A stretch of DNA of 64,000 bases, from positions 3,968,001-4,032,000 of the forward strand of contig OY762251.1 in the NCBI GenBank assembly GCA_963665395.2. The letters run 5' to 3'. The translations under genes were made by a program, and so were the position numbers. This document shows, piece by piece, positions 25,728 to 33,799 of the stretch. The notes beneath the pieces were generated by a model. That model ran no database searches, was not told the DNA's origin, and saw only the letters and a list, made by a program, of their open reading frames with translations. Positions within the stretch are counted from its first letter, which is position 1. Each line of letters begins with the position of its first letter. The DNA is from Bin87 sp963665395. Its GTDB lineage: Bacteria > Chloroflexota > Dehalococcoidia > Lucifugimonadales > UBA3495.

Positions 25728-26780
25728 ATGACCCAACTTGACACCCCCATCCGCCTCACCGAGCTTTCCCACTGCGCCGGTTGAGCGGCCAAGCTGAGCC
25801 TTGAGGACCTGGGCCAGGTTCTGAGCTACGTTCCGCTGCTGTCGCACCCCGACCTGCTGGTGGGGGCGGAGACCGGCGATGATGCCGCCGTCTATCGCCT
25901 GAACGACGAGACGGCTCTCATCGTGACGGTGGATTTCTTCCCGCCGATCACCGACGATCCCTACGAGTTCGGGGCCATCGCCGCCGCCAACTCCCTGTCC
26001 GACGTGTACGCCATGGGCGGGAAGCCGCTGATCGCGCTGAATATAGTGGGGTTTCCCGCCTCGCTGGACAAGGAGATCCTGGGTCGGACCCTGCAGGGTG
26101 GTTATGCCAAGGCCGCCGAGGCCGAATGCCTCATCGTCGGCGGCCATACGGTTGACGACCCGGAACCCAAGTACGGCTTGTCGGTGATCGGAGTGGTCGA
26201 GCCGGGCAAGCAGGTCAGCAACGCCGGAGCGAAGCCCGGCGACGTGCTGATATTGAGCAAACCCATTGGCACCGGCATCATAACCACGGCCGGCAAGCAG
26301 GGGGTGGTTGACCCAGATGTGATGGCCGGCGCCGTGGACACCATGGCAGCCCTGAACCGTCCGGCGGCCCAGGCGATGCAACGAGTGGGCGTAAACGCTG
26401 CCACGGACATCACCGGGTTCGGCTTGTTGGGCCACCTGAAGAGCATGGTAAGGGGCAGCGGCGTCGCCGCCGAGGTCAGCCTGGATGCAGTTCCAGTTCT
26501 GTCCGGCGTCCGCGATCTCCTTGACAGAGGCGTGGCCCCCGGAGGGACCCACCGCAACGTGAGCAGCGTCAACGACGCGGTGACCTGGGACGCCGCGCTA
26601 ACTGACGAAGACCGACTGTTGCTCTGCGACGCCCAGACCTCCGGCGGCTTGCTGATGTCGGTACCCGACGACCGGGCCGACACTCTGGTCAATGCCCTGC
26701 ACGAAGAAGGCGCGCCGTGCGCCGCAGTGGTAGGCCGCATCACCGACGGCCCGGCGGGCGCCATCATCGCCACCGTGTGA
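25728..26780 (+). CDS. selD: Selenide, water dikinase SelD with active-site selenocysteine
   Basis: The ATG at 25728 opens MTQLDTPIRLTELSHCAG, then TGA at 25782-25784 (codon 19), then AAKLSLEDLGQVLSY in the same frame to a stop at 26778; total 350 residues, the normal SelD length. The segment SHCAG-U-AAK aligns with Cys17/Lys20 of E. coli SelD: U19 replaces the catalytic Cys and K22 is the conserved Lys. Downstream GAETGDDAAVYRL, TVDFFPPITDDPYEFGAIAAANSLSDVYAMGG and GHTVDDPEPKYGL are the ATP/Mg motifs. It makes selenophosphate for Sec-tRNA and so is itself a selenoprotein. Conventional callers start it downstream at 25860 and lose the active site. Confidence 0.95.
25782..25819 (+). promoter_or_regulatory. 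Candidate SECIS element of selD
   Basis: After the TGA (25782-25784), ACCTG (25807-25811) pairs with CAGGT (25815-25819) around GGC, 22 bases downstream. The position suits a bacterial SECIS hairpin, though the three-base loop is small and the pairing was judged by eye. Confidence 0.4.
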
Positions 26781-26825
26781 TGTCATTTCCTTTCCTTGCC
26801 AACGCATCCTATGGAGCGCACAGTT

Positions 26826-27176
26826 ATGACACCCACCGATCCAGACAGTTCCAGCCAGCGGGAAGTTGAGCTGGTTATCCACCGGAAAGACGAGGAAATC
26901 GCGGCGGGCAAAGCCAAAATAGAGGCCCAAGCCCGGGTGATTGACGACCAGGAAACGGTCATAGCAGCGCAAAAAGCGATGATTGACCGCCTGATGGAAC
27001 AGGTCGAGTATTACGGGCAGCACATCAAGCAGTTTGAGGAACGTATCGGCGTACAGGAGGCGCGAGGGGAGCGACTGGAGCGGCGGGCGGAAGAACTGTC
27101 CGAACAGGTCGAGTGGATACGCCGGCGCATATTCGTCATCAAAGACGGCCAACTGCTGAACGATTCTTTCTGCTGA
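26826..27176 (+). CDS. Small coiled-coil protein of unknown function
   Basis: A 116-aa, strongly charged, helical protein. Residues about 10-95 (REVELVIHRKDEEIAAGKAKIEAQARVIDDQETVIAAQKAMIDRLMEQVEYY...) have heptad-like spacing of I/L/V/A and should form a coiled coil. No catalytic motif or membrane segment is seen. I prefer ATG 26826 to one ten codons upstream. It sits between selD and the molybdenum enzyme gene on the same strand; a link to either is only positional. Confidence 0.6.
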   Translation: MTPTDPDSSSQREVELVIHRKDEEIAAGKAKIEAQARVIDDQETVIAAQKAMIDRLMEQVEYYGQHIKQFEERIGVQEARGERLERRAEELSEQVEWIRRRIFVIKDGQLLNDSFC

Positions 27177-27229
27177 CCTGGACGCGACGGCATCCGCCAT
27201 GACAGGCCATTCCAAACGGAGTTAATCCT

Positions 27230-27889
27230 ATGACCACTTCCAACCGGCAACCGCAGGCCGCTGCCGCCCAACCCGAGTTCGGACTGAAACGGCCCGACCA
27301 GATCAAGATTGCGCCACCAGCTGGCGAGCGCGTGCCACCCGGCCAGTTTGTCGCCAAAACTTTCCCCGTGCTGACCTACGGCGACACCCCGGAAATCGAC
27401 CTGGCAACCTGGCGCATCCGGGTGTGGGGACTGGTAGAGCGCGAGACCACGCTGGATTGGCAGCAATTCAGCGCCCTGCCACAGGTAACCATGGACGCCG
27501 ATTTTCACTGCGTGACCCAATGGTCCGCTCTGGATCAGTCCTGGGGCGGTGTGCTGGTTGCAACGCTGCTGGAGCAAGCGGGCATTTTGCCGGCGGGCCG
27601 GCACATCATGGCCCACTGCTACGGCGACTACACCACCAACATACCGCTGGAGCTCGCTCTATCCGAGGGCCTGCTGGCACACCGGCAGAACGGCGCGGAA
27701 CTCGGCAAGGATCATGGCTGGCCTCTGCGCCTGATCATTCCCAGCCGCTACGGCTGGAAATCGGCCAAATGGGTGAACGGGATAGAGGTAATGGCGGAGG
27801 ACGCCCCCGGTTTCTGGGAGGAACGGGGTTACAACAATAACGCGGACCCCTGGTTGGAAGAACGTTTTTGGCCGGAATTGACGCGGTGA
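27230..27889 (+). CDS. Sulfite-oxidase-like molybdopterin-dependent oxidoreductase (MsrP/YedY-like)
   Basis: A 219-aa oxidoreductase molybdopterin-binding domain. The Mo ligand is C94 in ADFHCVTQWS. Other family segments are WRIRVWGLVERETTLDWQQF, HCYGDYTTNIPLELAL, GWPLRLIIPSRYGWKSAKWVNGIEVM and a C-terminal EERGYNNNADPW. It lacks the dimerisation domain of eukaryotic sulfite oxidase and any Tat or Sec signal, so it appears cytoplasmic. The physiological substrate is unknown; sulfoxide reduction or sulfite oxidation are family activities. Confidence 0.88.
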   Translation: MTTSNRQPQAAAAQPEFGLKRPDQIKIAPPAGERVPPGQFVAKTFPVLTYGDTPEIDLATWRIRVWGLVERETTLDWQQFSALPQVTMDADFHCVTQWSALDQSWGGVLVATLLEQAGILPAGRHIMAHCYGDYTTNIPLELALSEGLLAHRQNGAELGKDHGWPLRLIIPSRYGWKSAKWVNGIEVMAEDAPGFWEERGYNNNADPWLEERFWPELTR

Positions 27890-27918
27890 AGACGGGAGAG
27901 CGCCCCGGACCGAAAACG

Positions 27919-27949
27919 TGTAGGGGCGGGTTTGAAACCCGCCCCTACA
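27919..27949. repeat. Perfect 15-bp inverted repeat, family C
   Basis: TGTAGGGGCGGGTTT and AAACCCGCCCCTACA flank a single G. It shares the TAGGGGCG end with 7609-7636 and lies between convergent genes, where it could also act as a bidirectional terminator. Confidence 0.7.
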
Positions 27950-27974
27950 GCGCGAATGGCTCGATGGCTGTGGA

Positions 27975-28184
27975 CTATGCAGCCTTGAGCAACTCTTCGT
28001 GGGCGTCAAAGGCTGGCGCGGTGGCCTTGGCCGGTTCCGGCTTGACGAGCTCGATGGCCTGGCTCGGCGCGTCCAGGTCTCGCTGGAGTCCGCACTGGAG
28101 GCAGTTGACGAACATACCGTAAACGTCCCGGCGGATCTCCAAGTCGCCGCGGCACTTGGGGCAGGCGTTGAACTTCAGTTTCAT
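27975..28184 (-). CDS. Small zinc-ribbon protein
   Basis: A 69-aa protein with two knuckles, CPKC near residue 8 and CLQCG near residue 28, spaced as a zinc ribbon (MKLKFNACPKCRGDLEIRRD ... NCLQCGLQRDL). The C-terminal half is a Glu/Ala/Pro-rich tail. It probably binds one zinc ion; target unknown. AAGGAGG lies upstream of the ATG at 28184. Confidence 0.75.
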   Translation of the reverse strand: MKLKFNACPKCRGDLEIRRDVYGMFVNCLQCGLQRDLDAPSQAIELVKPEPAKATAPAFDAHEELLKAA

Positions 28185-28364
28185 GATGACCTCCTTGCCG
28201 GAATTTCGTTATCCGAAGCGTCTTTATAATCGGGACAGGGAATACCCTGATCGCTTGATATACGTCGGGAAACCGTGGGCCGGATTTCTGATTTAGGTGA
28301 CCCGTTTCTTGTGGTTTGATATCGGCTATGGCCGTCCGTCCGTCGTTAATGCGGATGATAGACA

Positions 28365-28393
28365 TTGACATGAGCAGTGTCAAGGGTTATATT
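28365..28393 (+). promoter_or_regulatory. Sigma-70-type promoter with overlapping inverted repeat upstream of hspR
   Basis: TTGACA (28365-28370), a 17-bp spacer and TATATT (28388-28393) form a near-consensus promoter. TTGACA and TGTCAA (28378-28383) are an exact inverted repeat with a 7-bp centre, the same spacing as the HAIR operator bound by HspR but with different half-sites. Autoregulation by HspR is a reasonable guess. Confidence 0.6.
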
Positions 28394-28435
28394 GAGTGCG
28401 TAGCAATGTGATTAAATTCACGGACGGAGCCCGCG

Positions 28436-28975
28436 ATGATGCAGCGACAACCGATACCACAGCGGCAGGCCCGGCGCACTCGGCTGGAACCATACCCGGA
28501 ACCGATTGCCGACGGCCCCCCGGCCTGGCCGGAAAGGTTGTCGCCGGCATCAGTCCCCGACTCTACCGGCGAGACCTCGACAAGAACGACTGTCGGCGCG
28601 TCAAGGGACGACAATGCCCCAAACCTGGAGTTGGAGGGGGTGTACATTATTTCCGTGGCGGCTCGCCTCCTGGAGATGCACCCCCAAACGCTGCGCAAGT
28701 ATGAACGCCTGGGACTGATCCGACCCGTGCGAACCGTCGGGATGTTGCGCCTGTACTCCCGGGAAGATCTGCGCAAGGTCATGCTCATCCGGCATTTGAT
28801 GGATAACTTGGGGCTGAACCTTGCCGGGGTTGAATTCGCGCTGAAGCTAGTCAACAATCTCAGCGTTTTCTCCCGCCGGTTGGCCCGCTCCACCAGCGAC
28901 CCCGACATCACCGCTGCCATCCGGGAGGAGGTCTCCCAACTCTGCGCCAGTCTCAGCCTGCCGGCGCCAGACTGA
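28436..28975 (+). CDS. hspR: MerR-family heat-shock regulator HspR
   Basis: A 179-aa protein. Residues about 68-140 carry the MerR/HspR DNA-binding module: GVYIISVAARLLEMHPQTLRKYERLGLIRPVRTVGMLRLYSREDLRKVMLIRHLMDNLGLNLAGVEFALKL. The first ~65 residues are Pro/Arg-rich and not part of the family core, so a shorter product is possible, although no better RBS-start pair was seen. HspR represses dnaK-type operons in actinobacteria and Chloroflexota, and its position before grpE and dnaK fits. The promoter upstream overlaps an inverted repeat. A C-terminal helix may respond to DnaK as co-repressor, as known in Streptomyces. Confidence 0.85.
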   Translation: MMQRQPIPQRQARRTRLEPYPEPIADGPPAWPERLSPASVPDSTGETSTRTTVGASRDDNAPNLELEGVYIISVAARLLEMHPQTLRKYERLGLIRPVRTVGMLRLYSREDLRKVMLIRHLMDNLGLNLAGVEFALKLVNNLSVFSRRLARSTSDPDITAAIREEVSQLCASLSLPAPD

Positions 28976-28997
28976 CCGCAACTAAAATTTCTACGCC

Positions 28998-29046
28998 GGA
29001 TTCCCGCACGCCAAAGTCGCAGATGCGCCTTTCGCGGGAATGACGG
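28998..29046. repeat. REP-like palindrome, family A
   Basis: Arms GGATTCCCGC and GCGGGAATGACGG flank an inner palindromic loop (ACGCCAAAGTCGCAGATGCG and onward). An element with almost the same inner loop lies at 47887-47936. Here it separates hspR from grpE. Confidence 0.75.
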
Positions 29047-29065
29047 TGGCATGGGAAATCATTAA

Positions 29066-29707
29066 ATGGAAAACGAGCAAACCCATTTGCCCAACGAGAA
29101 CGCTGCTGACGAAGAAAGCCGGGAGATGCTGGCGTCCGAGTTCTACGCTGCCCCGGACCAGGCCGGGGATCCTGACCCCGCGCCGGGCGACGAGCCGCCG
29201 TTGACGCCGGAACAGGAGGCCGTCATGCTCAGGGCGGCGTTGGCGGAAGCCAATGAGGAAATCGCCCGGCAGGCCGACGCCGCTCAACGCGGGCAGGCCG
29301 ATCTCGCCAATGCTCGCCGCCGCCATGACGAGGAACGATTGAACATTCAACGGCAGGCCAACAGCCGCCTGCTGGTGCATCTCTTGCCAATCGTCGATGA
29401 GTTGGATCTTGCGGTGAACCATCTGGAAAAGAACGGCGTCGGCCCTGACGAAAACGTTGCCTCCGCCTACGGCGGATGGGTGGAAGGGGTACGACTGATC
29501 CAGCGCAAACTGGCCGGTTTCCTCGAATCAGAAGGAGTTACCCGCATCGAATCGCTGGGCGAGCCTTTCAACCCGGAACTGCATGAAGCGGTGGGCATCG
29601 CCCAAGTGGGCGACGCCGACTCCGGTTCCATCGTAGAGGTACTGCGGCAGGGCTATCTCCTCCATGACCGGGTGGTGCAGGTGGCGCAGGTGGTGGTGAA
29701 CCAGTAA
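29066..29707 (+). CDS. grpE: GrpE, nucleotide exchange factor for DnaK
   Basis: A 213-aa GrpE. An acidic N-terminus (about 1-50) leads into the long dimerising helix (EEIARQADAAQRGQADLANARRRHDEERLNIQRQANSRLLVHLLPIVDELDLAV). The C-terminal beta-domain carries FLESEGVTRIESLGEPFNPELHEAVG and ends EVLRQGYLLHDRVVQVAQVVV, the signature GY-L--RV-R-A-V-V motif. It accelerates ADP release from DnaK. dnaK follows after 107 bp containing two repeat elements. No dnaJ is in the window. Confidence 0.95.
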   Translation: MENEQTHLPNENAADEESREMLASEFYAAPDQAGDPDPAPGDEPPLTPEQEAVMLRAALAEANEEIARQADAAQRGQADLANARRRHDEERLNIQRQANSRLLVHLLPIVDELDLAVNHLEKNGVGPDENVASAYGGWVEGVRLIQRKLAGFLESEGVTRIESLGEPFNPELHEAVGIAQVGDADSGSIVEVLRQGYLLHDRVVQVAQVVVNQ

Positions 29708-29778
29708 GGGCGAATCCGCCTGAGGCGGATTCGCCGCTACAGAGAGAAACTGGATTCCGGCTTTTGCCGGAATGACCG
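29706..29778. repeat. Two adjacent palindromic repeats (families C and A)
   Basis: About 29706-29740 holds AGGGCGAATCCGCC/GGCGGATTCGCCGCT, and about 29752-29778 holds GGATTCCGGC TTTT GCCGGAATGACCG. They fill the grpE-dnaK gap. Confidence 0.7.
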
Positions 29779-29814
29779 ATGTGCTGAACAAAACCAGCTT
29801 GAGGAGTTACGACA

Positions 29815-31701
29815 ATGGCAAAGATCCTGGGCATAGACCTCGGCACCACCAACTCGGTGGCTGCGGTAATCGAAGCCGGCGAGGCCGAGGTGGTGGAGAG
29901 CGCCGAGGGGAACCGCATCACGCCGTCGGTGGTGGCCGTGAACGCGCGCAGCGGGGAGCGGTACGTGGGTCAAACTGCCAAGAGGCAGGCTGTGACCAAC
30001 CCCGACAACACCATCTTTTCGGTCAAGCGCCTGATGGGTCGCCGTTTCAACGAGCCTGAAGTTCAGGACGCTGCCCGTCGTCTTCCCTACCAGGTCGTGG
30101 CGGGCGACAACGGTGACGCCAACGTTGAGATGGCCGGCCAATCCTACGCTCCGCCTCAGATCTCCAGCATGATCTTGCAGAAAATCCGCCAGGATGCCGA
30201 GGCCAAGCTGGGCGAGCGCATTACTGAAGCCGTCATCACCGTGCCAGCCTATTTCAACGATTCCCAACGGCAGGCCACCGTGGACGCCGGAAAGGTTGCG
30301 GGCCTGGACGTCAAGCGTATCATCAACGAACCCACCGCCGCGGCGCTGGCATATGGCATGGACCGCCAGAACACCGACGCCAAGATCGCCGTGTTCGATC
30401 TGGGCGGCGGCACCTTCGACATTACCATCCTCGATTTGGGCGACGGCGTGTTTGAAGTGCTGTCCACCAACGGCGATACCTACCTGGGCGGCGACGATTT
30501 TGACGAGGCCATCCTCAACTGGCTGGTAACCGAGTTTCGCGCGGAGACCGGCATCGACCTGGCCCAGGACCGCATGGCCCTGCAACGGCTGCGGGACGCC
30601 GCGGAACGCGCCAAGATCGAACTGTCCAGCACATTGGAAACGGAAATCAACCTGCCTTTCATCACCGCCGACGCCAGCGGGCCGCAACACCTGGTAAAGC
30701 CCCTGAGCCGCTCCCGCCTGGAGCAACTGGTGGGCGGCCTGATTGACCGCACCGAAGGCCCCTGCCGCCAGGCCATAACCGACGCCGGCGTTCCCGCCAG
30801 CAGCATCAACGACGTGATCCTGGTCGGCGGCATGACCCGGATGCCGGCGGTGCAGAACAAGGTGCAGCAGATTTTCGCCAAGGAGCCGTCCCGGTCGGTA
30901 AATCCGGATGAAGCGGTGGCCCTGGGCGCGGCGATCCAGGCCGGCGTGCTCGGCGGCGAAGTCGGCGACATCGTGCTGCTGGACGTTACCCCCCTAACCT
31001 TGGGAATTGAGACCCTGGGCAACGTGACCACTGCCCTCATCCCCCGCAATACCACCATTCCCACTCGTAAGACGGAAACCTTCACCACGGCGGCCGACGG
31101 CCAGCCCAGCGTGGACATCCACGTACTCCAGGGCGAACGTCCCATGTCCGCCGACAATAAAACCATCGGCCGGTTCATGCTGGACGGCATTCTGCCCGCT
31201 CCCCGGGGCGTGCCCCAGATCGACGTCACTTTCGACATCGACTCCAATGGCATCCTCAGCGTTTCCGCCCAGGACAAAGGCACCGGCAAGGAACAGCGCA
31301 TCGTCATCCAAACCAGCAGCGGCCTCTCTCAAGAGGACATCGACCGGATGATGACTGAAGCCCAAGCCAACGAAGAGGCCGACCGGCAGCGTCGGGCGGA
31401 AGTAGAGACGCGCAACCAGGCCGACAGTCTGGCGTACTCAGCGGAACGCTTGCTGAACGAGCACGCCGAAACCCTGCCCGCCGACCTCAAGGCCGACGCC
31501 GAGGCCAAACTGGAGAATTTGCGCAACGCTATCGCCGCCAACAACGTTGCCCAGATGCAGACCGCCATGACCGAGCTAAACGCAGCGTTGGAGCGGGTTG
31601 GCCAGGCGGTGTACTCCCAGCCCGGCGCTGGCGGGCCCAGTGACGGAACCTCCGGGCCCGACCCCGACGACACCGTAGAAGGCGAGTTCCGGGAGGTTTA
31701 G
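29815..31701 (+). CDS. dnaK: Molecular chaperone DnaK (Hsp70)
   Basis: A 628-aa Hsp70. The ATPase domain opens MAKILGIDLGTTNSVAAVIEAGEAEVV and contains VITVPAYFNDSQRQATVDAG, FDLGGGTFDITILDLGDGVFEV and VGGMTRMPAVQ. The interdomain linker and substrate domain follow with VLLDVTPLTLGIETLGNVTT and STNTT-like IPRNTTIPTRKTETFTTAADGQPSVDIHVLQGERPMSADNKTIGRF. The C-terminal lid ends in an acidic, Gly/Pro-rich tail (GGPSDGTSGPDPDDTVEGEFREV). ATG 29815 follows GAGGAG. Function is ATP-driven folding with GrpE and a DnaJ encoded elsewhere. Confidence 0.97.
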   Translation: MAKILGIDLGTTNSVAAVIEAGEAEVVESAEGNRITPSVVAVNARSGERYVGQTAKRQAVTNPDNTIFSVKRLMGRRFNEPEVQDAARRLPYQVVAGDNGDANVEMAGQSYAPPQISSMILQKIRQDAEAKLGERITEAVITVPAYFNDSQRQATVDAGKVAGLDVKRIINEPTAAALAYGMDRQNTDAKIAVFDLGGGTFDITILDLGDGVFEVLSTNGDTYLGGDDFDEAILNWLVTEFRAETGIDLAQDRMALQRLRDAAERAKIELSSTLETEINLPFITADASGPQHLVKPLSRSRLEQLVGGLIDRTEGPCRQAITDAGVPASSINDVILVGGMTRMPAVQNKVQQIFAKEPSRSVNPDEAVALGAAIQAGVLGGEVGDIVLLDVTPLTLGIETLGNVTTALIPRNTTIPTRKTETFTTAADGQPSVDIHVLQGERPMSADNKTIGRFMLDGILPAPRGVPQIDVTFDIDSNGILSVSAQDKGTGKEQRIVIQTSSGLSQEDIDRMMTEAQANEEADRQRRAEVETRNQADSLAYSAERLLNEHAETLPADLKADAEAKLENLRNAIAANNVAQMQTAMTELNAALERVGQAVYSQPGAGGPSDGTSGPDPDDTVEGEFREV

Positions 31702-31841
31702 GGGCGACGGGGCTGCAAAAAGGTAAAACGTTTGTAAACTAACGGAAGCGCCGTGCCGGACGCAGTCCCGAAGTGCTATAATGCCATTGAACTCACCACC
31801 CCCCGGTGGGTGCCGCCCCGCCGGAAATCGGGAGAAACGCA

Positions 31842-32174
31842 ATGAGCGCATCACCAAAAGACGATACTGAAGTCAGCGGATTCGAAAACGAACAGCCGGT
31901 AGTGAGCGCTGCGCCAATTGGGGTAGAGCAGCAGGCTGGCCCCGAGGTTGAGGATTACGAAGCCGAATCTCTGACACCCCTGCAGGCTCACTATCTGGAA
32001 ACGCTGCGACAATTGATCGCTGTGAAGAACGAGTACCAGACCGCTACCGACTACGAGGCGTGGAAGATGGACGCCATCAAGCGATCCATCTACTCGGCCC
32101 TGCGAGATTGCATGGAAGCCAACATCGGCGAGATGGCCAAAGACCTGTTGAACCGCGAGCGCCAGGTCAATTAG
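31842..32174 (+). CDS. Small hypothetical protein
   Basis: A 110-aa acidic protein. The N-terminus is low-complexity (SASPKDDTEVSGFENEQPVVSAAPIGVEQQAG). The second half looks folded and helical: SLTPLQAHYLETLRQLIAVKNEYQTATDYEAWKMDAIKRSIYSALRDCMEANIGEMAKDLL. ATG 31842 is preceded by GGGAGA. A TATAAT at 31777-31782 may be its -10. I do not recognise the family. It lies between dnaK and the tRNA cluster. Confidence 0.65.
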   Translation: MSASPKDDTEVSGFENEQPVVSAAPIGVEQQAGPEVEDYEAESLTPLQAHYLETLRQLIAVKNEYQTATDYEAWKMDAIKRSIYSALRDCMEANIGEMAKDLLNRERQVN

Positions 32175-32302
32175 TCATTGGGCGCCAAAATGTGGCGGAC
32201 TGCATAAACCCGGTCTTGGAAACGATAGCACGCGCTGCAAATCGCCTTTCACCGCGTTTGACAGTGGATTCCCACTCTGTGATATACTTCGATCATGATC
32301 CG

Positions 32303-32389
32303 GCCGAGGTGGTGGAATAGGTAGACACGCGGTCTTGAGGGGGCCGTGGGCTTTCGCCCGTGTGGGTTCAAGTCCCGCCCTCGGCACCA
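32303..32389 (+). tRNA. tRNA-Leu(GAG)
   Basis: Type II tRNA with a long variable arm. Acceptor GCCGAGG/CCTCGGC, anticodon stem CGGTC/GGCCG with loop TTGAGGG (anticodon GAG), T-arm with GGTTCAAGTCC; CCA encoded at 32387-32389. Confidence 0.95.
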
Positions 32390-32456
32390 TGTAACGTTCT
32401 GCGACGTATCCGAGAACGCAATCCGGATCTGAATCGGTACTGGGGCAGCCTAACGG

Positions 32457-32533
32457 GGCGACGTAGCCAAGTGGACTAAGGCGGAGGTCTGCAAAACCTC
32501 TATTCGGCGGTTCGAATCCGCCCGTCGCCTCCA
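32457..32533 (+). tRNA. tRNA-Cys(GCA)
   Basis: Acceptor GGCGACG/CGTCGCC, anticodon loop CTGCAAA (GCA) on a GAGGT/ACCTC stem, T-arm GCGGTTCGAATCCGC, discriminator T and encoded CCA. Confidence 0.95.
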
Positions 32534-32643
32534 TTAATTTTTGCCCTTGGTCCAGCCAACAGATACGCCATTAATCTGACCTATGTAGCGGATACGCGCA
32601 GCGCTGTGTAATCAACGGCGTTGCGCGCTTTTATTAGGCGAGT

Positions 32644-32730
32644 GCCGAGGTGGCGAAACGGCAGACGCGGCGGACTTAAAATCCGCTACCTCCCGGAGGT
32701 GTGTGGGTTCGAGTCCCTCCCTCGGCACCA
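32644..32730 (+). tRNA. tRNA-Leu(UAA)
   Basis: Acceptor GCCGAGG/CCTCGGC, anticodon stem GCGGA/TCCGC with loop CTTAAAA (TAA), long variable arm, T-arm with GGTTCGAGTCC; CCA encoded. The mobile-element island begins directly after its 3' end. Confidence 0.95.
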
Positions 32731-32749
32731 ATTTCCCCTTTCCCTACTT

Positions 32750-32777
32750 GAAAACGGCTCCAAACGGGGCCGTTTTC
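32750..32777. terminator. Stem-loop just after tRNA-Leu(UAA)
   Basis: GAAAACGGC and GCCGTTTTC are a perfect 9-bp stem around TCCAAACGGG. It may terminate the tRNA transcript or, from the other strand, an integrase remnant whose reading frame ends at 32744. Confidence 0.55.
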
Positions 32778-33339
32778 GCGGTTTTGCCGACCATTTGCCG
32801 ACCAAATTCACAGATGCCTACGGCATCGGACGGCATCATGCCACACAAAACTCGATTGGCGCGGCGATTTGGGCGGCCTGGACAGGGCAATCGCATCATG
32901 GGGTAATCGGTATAATCTGGGCATTGAAACATCATATAATGAGATACTGCCGGTTCTTGGCGTCCTTACAAGCACCACAATTCAGCTAATTTCGCTTTCA
33001 GATTGGTGGCCGTAAGTTTCCATAGCCAACTTGTGAGGGGTCGAAAGTGGCCGCGACACCAAGATTTGCCCGGCATGACCGCAAGCCTAATTTAGATGCG
33101 ATTGCCCTGGCGGCCTGGATTTGCCGACCATCGGCGCGGTCAAGACCGGTGATTTTGCCGGCAATCCGTTGTCCGGACGCCAACTGCAACAAGGCATTAC
33201 ACGCATCGCTGCCGTGCGGGGGCCGAGAATCTTCCAGCCGGCAGGGTCTCTGCCTAAGCCCCAATCCACCGAAAAGGTGATCGTGTCGGTGCACTGGGGA
33301 GATGAAAAAGCGTTACCGGCTCGGGGATAGTGGTTTTGG

Positions 33340-33585
33340 AACCACAAAACCGACCCGAAACGAGGAGCACCCAACGGACGCTACCACGCAACGATCCCTA
33401 TCGCATCCAAATCGCCTGCGACGTCACCGTCCGGTGGCCAATGCTGGACTGCTGCCGATCACTTTGGCCCATCATCTGGGACTAAGCGAGTTGGTGGACC
33501 GCCATGGCTATGTTGACTTGGGAGATGCGCAGGATCGGGCGAATGCGAATGCGGAGGATAAGCCCGAATCCACCGATTTTCCAGC
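33340..33585 (+). pseudogene. IS1380-family transposase N-terminal fragment
   Basis: The plus strand reads RRHRPVANAGLLPITLAHHL then GLSELVDRHGYVDLGDAQDRANANAEDKPE, matching the N-terminal (VANAGL-LPATLA--LGL-ELVD---DLG-APGRAN) pattern of IS1380 transposases. It is not preceded by an RBS and loses homology after about 33585. No ends or target duplication were found. Confidence 0.65.
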
Positions 33586-33799
33586 CATTCTGCAAGTTTG
33601 TAACGTTGCTGCGGAGGAGCGATGCCCCTGTCGAGTTCGGTGAGGATTTCGCGGAGGCGGCGCTCGGCGTCGGCCTTTTTACCGCGAACGGTTTCGTTCC
33701 GGCGGATGATCTTGCCATTAGCGTCGCGACACAGGAAGACCCGGATCTGCCAGGAGCCGGGGCTGCGGTTTGATTGAGCCTTTCAAAATTTTGGCCTCC

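Larger units (their letters stand above)
32744..33797 (-). pseudogene. Tyrosine recombinase (integrase) remnant next to tRNA-Leu
   Basis: On the minus strand, about 33797-33570, two frames together spell an integrase N-terminus: MEAKILKGSIK, then after a single-base shift GSWQIRVFLCRDANGKIIRR and ETVRGKKADAERRLREILTE through AEWLENRW. This is the AP2-like/SAM-like start of phage-type integrases. At 32810-32744 the same strand reads GRQMVGKTAKTAPFGAVFK-stop, plausible as an integrase C-terminus beside the tRNA. The total span, ~1,050 bases, fits a ~350-aa integrase, but the middle is overwritten by an IS1380-like fragment and is not readable. The C-terminal call is tentative. Confidence 0.6.

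Noticed and set aside
28340..28435. Consensus HAIR or CIRCE operator upstream of hspR
   Set aside because: Neither CTTGAGT-N7-ACTCAAG nor TTAGCACTC-N9-GAGTGCTAA is present; only a HAIR-spaced TTGACA/TGTCAA repeat was found.
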